Assembly (NCBI RefSeq): GCF_023715345.1
Contig: NZ_JAMBNY010000007.1
Location: 157,975 to 221,974, forward strand
Source of the DNA: Paenibacillus camelliae
GTDB lineage: Bacteria; Bacillota; Bacilli; Paenibacillales; Paenibacillaceae
Direction: 5' to 3'
DNA length: 64,000 bases
Position numbers and translations under genes: made by a program. The stretch's first letter is position 1. Each line of letters starts with the position of its first letter. Below are positions 61,884-64,000 of the stretch, piece after piece. Below the pieces are notes generated by a model. That model was not told the DNA's origin, ran no database searches, and saw only the letters and a list, made by a program, of their open reading frames with translations.

Positions 61884-64000
61884 ATGAGAAGAGGCTTAAT
61901 TATAGCTTTAACGTTTATCTTTGCTGTGGTGACACTCACAACGGGAGTAGGCTTTGCTGATGCAGCTACTTCACGCGTTGCCATTATTTCTAAGATAGAA
62001 GGAACGGTAGAGGTTCAAAAGTCCGGAGGTAAGAAAACGCTAAAGGGCTTTAAGAACATGAGCTTAAATGAAGGGGATGTCGTTACAACCGGAAGCAAGA
62101 GCAGTGTTGAATTGAAGTTTTCTAACGGTACTTCAACAGATGATACGTTAGTTCTTGAAAGCAACTCAACGGTAACCTTTAGTAAGCTATCCACGAAGAA
62201 TGGAACAACAACGAAAGTAAAGATGAAAAAAGGTAAAGCTTGGGTGGATGTGAAATCCATTGCTACGAAGGATGATGAATTTCAGCTGGAAACACCGACA
62301 GCGATTATGGGCGTTCGTGGAACTAACTTCTTTGTTGGAATAGATCCCAATACGGGCGAATCCGTAATCGGCTTACTATCTGGTATTATTCAAATGCAAT
62401 CGAAGGACGATGGCGATCAACAGCCGCAGCAAATCTATCCTGCACAAATATTCTTTCACAATCCAGACTCCGGGAATATGATCGGCAATATGTCTAATCA
62501 ATCATTAGAGCAGTTATTGCAACAAACATCACCTGATACGATGCGAAGCATATTGGACAATCTTGCAAAGATACAGCGGGAAAATGAAGAGATGCTTAAA
62601 AGATTGCAACAATCTCAAGGCTCCGATTCTCAACTGCCGTTATCAGATGAGGTGATTCAAAACAATATTCGAAATTTGACTAGCGCAATTCTATTAGCCG
62701 CGTTGAATAAAAATTTGATATCACAAAATGATAAGGAAGCAATGGAGGATGAGCTTGAAAAGATTATACAATCTGTAAACGGTCAAATAGAAAGGGAATT
62801 AGATGGAAATCTAGATACTAGATTACCTAATAATCGATACGATTTTGAGCTACAGAGAAAAACTGAGGAAATGCAAGAGCAGTTGGAACGAGCGAAAAAA
62901 AACAATGGAGATTTATTAAAAGAAATAGAGAGGAAGATGGAAGAACAGCGACTAAAGAATGAACAAGAGAGACAACGACGAGTTGATGAGGCTATGCAGA
63001 AATTACTTGAATCCTTAAATGAAGACGAAAAAAATAGATTTAATTCAGACAAGGAGCGTCGACTAGAAGAAGAAAGAAATCAACAGCGAAGCACTCCAGT
63101 GCCGGTGCCGCCGAGACCGACATCAACGCCGACGCCAACGCCAACGCCAACACCGACACCGACACCGAGCTGGGAGGACGAAGCAGCACCATTCGCTGTG
63201 GAGTATGTACAGAATGGTCAGAGTACGGCGCTAAGCTACAGTGCTGGTCAGGAAGCATTAAGTTATATGCTTGACGAGATGCTCGTCTCCCAAGGCAATG
63301 CACAGCTAATTCTTACTCCGAATGTAGCGGGTGCTGATCTTACAGCGGTAACGATTAACGGTGAAGAGCTAGATAACGTAAATGGCAGCTATGTATGGGA
63401 TTTACCTGAATCGTCATCAGATCTTTACGCGTTGATTAACGTGTATCATCCAGATTATAATCCAGCGGAAACAGAGCTGACGCTTCGCGGTATCGTATCG
63501 TATCAGCCAACGCCGAGCTGGGAGGACGAAGCGACACCATTTGCAGTGGAGTATGTGCTATACAGCGGCAGAGAAGCGTTAAGCTACACGTTTGAAGAGA
63601 CGCTAAGCTATCGACTAGATGAGACTATAGTTTCAGTTGGGGATGATCAGCTCGTCTTTGCGCCGAGCGTAGCCGATTCTGAAATTACCTCGGTAATGAT
63701 TAACGATGAAGAGCTAGAGGAAGTGAACGGCAGCTATGTATGGAACCTGCCGACGATGTCCACAGAATTCGTGGCAACGATTAGGGTAGATCACGTAAAC
63801 TATGGCCCCGCAGAGCTGACGCTTCGCGGCATTGTGTCGTATGAACCACCGCCAAGCTGGGAAGACGAAGCAGCACCATTTGCACTCGAGTATGTACAGG
63901 ATGGTCAAAGAACTTCACTAAGCTACAGTGCTGGTCAGGAAGCATTGAGCTATATGCTAGACGAGATGCTCGTCACCCAAGGCAATGCTCAATTAATTCT
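61884..64000 (+). CDS. Large FecR-domain surface protein with tandem repeats (3' truncated)
   Basis: Open from ATG 61884 (RBS GGGAGG) to the window edge: 705 codons, no stop, so the C-terminus is missing. A Sec signal peptide (to about residue 29) precedes a FecR domain (about 33-152: VAIISKIEGTVEVQ, NEGDVVTTGS, TAIMGVRGTNFFVG). A Glu/Gln/Lys/Arg-rich coiled coil lies at about 200-400, then a Pro/Thr linker with repeated TP. Tandem extracellular modules begin PSWEDEA at residues 428, 544 and 657 (116 and 113 residues apart), each with LSY, SYMLDE-type, VTINGEEL-type and GSYVWDLP motifs. The module family is not recognised. Probably co-transcribed with the NHL gene. Confidence 0.9.
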   Translation, partial: MRRGLIIALTFIFAVVTLTTGVGFADAATSRVAIISKIEGTVEVQKSGGKKTLKGFKNMSLNEGDVVTTGSKSSVELKFSNGTSTDDTLVLESNSTVTFSKLSTKNGTTTKVKMKKGKAWVDVKSIATKDDEFQLETPTAIMGVRGTNFFVGIDPNTGESVIGLLSGIIQMQSKDDGDQQPQQIYPAQIFFHNPDSGNMIGNMSNQSLEQLLQQTSPDTMRSILDNLAKIQRENEEMLKRLQQSQGSDSQLPLSDEVIQNNIRNLTSAILLAALNKNLISQNDKEAMEDELEKIIQSVNGQIERELDGNLDTRLPNNRYDFELQRKTEEMQEQLERAKKNNGDLLKEIERKMEEQRLKNEQERQRRVDEAMQKLLESLNEDEKNRFNSDKERRLEEERNQQRSTPVPVPPRPTSTPTPTPTPTPTPTPSWEDEAAPFAVEYVQNGQSTALSYSAGQEALSYMLDEMLVSQGNAQLILTPNVAGADLTAVTINGEELDNVNGSYVWDLPESSSDLYALINVYHPDYNPAETELTLRGIVSYQPTPSWEDEATPFAVEYVLYSGREALSYTFEETLSYRLDETIVSVGDDQLVFAPSVADSEITSVMINDEELEEVNGSYVWNLPTMSTEFVATIRVDHVNYGPAELTLRGIVSYEPPPSWEDEAAPFALEYVQDGQRTSLSYSAGQEALSYMLDEMLVTQGNAQLI

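Noticed and set aside
63040..63303. Minus-strand frame opposite the FecR protein's Thr-Pro linker
   Set aside because: Product of the repetitive ACG/CCG codons read in antisense.

Overview
The window reads as chromosomal DNA of an endospore-forming, low-to-mid GC Gram-positive bacterium, most likely a member of the Paenibacillaceae. The support is a gerA/gerC/gerB spore germination operon, strong AGGAGG-type ribosome binding sites, many lipoproteins with a clear lipobox, YesM/YesN-type two-component pairs next to sugar ABC operons, LipL, barnase, and 'stalk' (copper amine oxidase N-terminal-like) domains on exported proteins. No rRNA, tRNA, CRISPR, prophage or transposase gene was seen.

Layout. 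0-6.4 kb: the end of a queuosine-precursor transporter gene, a LysR regulator divergent from zwf-tkt (pentose phosphate pathway), a 58-codon gene and an aldo/keto reductase. 6.5-11.5 kb: a Tet(M)/EF-G-like GTPase, repeat DNA, a diguanylate cyclase, a 600-bp array of palindromic repeats and an AraC/GyrI-type regulator. 11.7-20.1 kb: a xylo-oligosaccharide unit (two permeases, a binding lipoprotein, GH43 beta-xylosidase, xylitol-type dehydrogenase) followed by its likely histidine kinase and response regulator. 20.5-29.4 kb: a chemoreceptor, an amino-acid permease, a purine-riboswitch-controlled xpt-pbuX operon, an AAA ATPase and a secreted alkaline phosphatase. 29.5-32.5 kb: an ABC ATPase, a His-rich FtsX-type permease and a lipoprotein resembling DUF3299, a layout that suggests metal (zinc) handling. 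32.8-41.5 kb: a LacI regulator, the maltodextrin ABC genes mdxEFG, a lipoprotein amylase and a cytoplasmic neopullulanase/cyclomaltodextrinase. 41.8-50.3 kb: lipL, the germinant receptor operon with a small fourth gene, a CDF cation exporter, a small zinc-ribbon-like protein, a TSUP permease and a DegV protein. 50.4-58.2 kb: a TetR-controlled MFS pump, acetyltransferases, an LLM oxidoreductase, a barnase/barstar pair, another MFS protein and RidA. 58.3-64 kb: a CHASE2-domain nucleotide cyclase, a secreted NHL beta-propeller and a large FecR-domain repeat protein that runs off the window end.

How the genes work together. Two sugar modules are complete enough to read as pathways. In one, xylo-oligosaccharides are imported, split by XynB and passed to a polyol dehydrogenase. 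In the other, extracellular amylase feeds MdxEFG import and a cytoplasmic GH13 enzyme finishes degradation under a LacI regulator with palindromic operators. The most unusual points are a barnase whose signal peptide carries a lipobox, the Gram-positive ABC/DUF3299-like locus, the CHASE2 cyclase-propeller-FecR cluster, a 20-bp-phased heptamer array upstream of xynB, a DegV gene with ATA where its start codon should be, and three separate intergenic repeat families.
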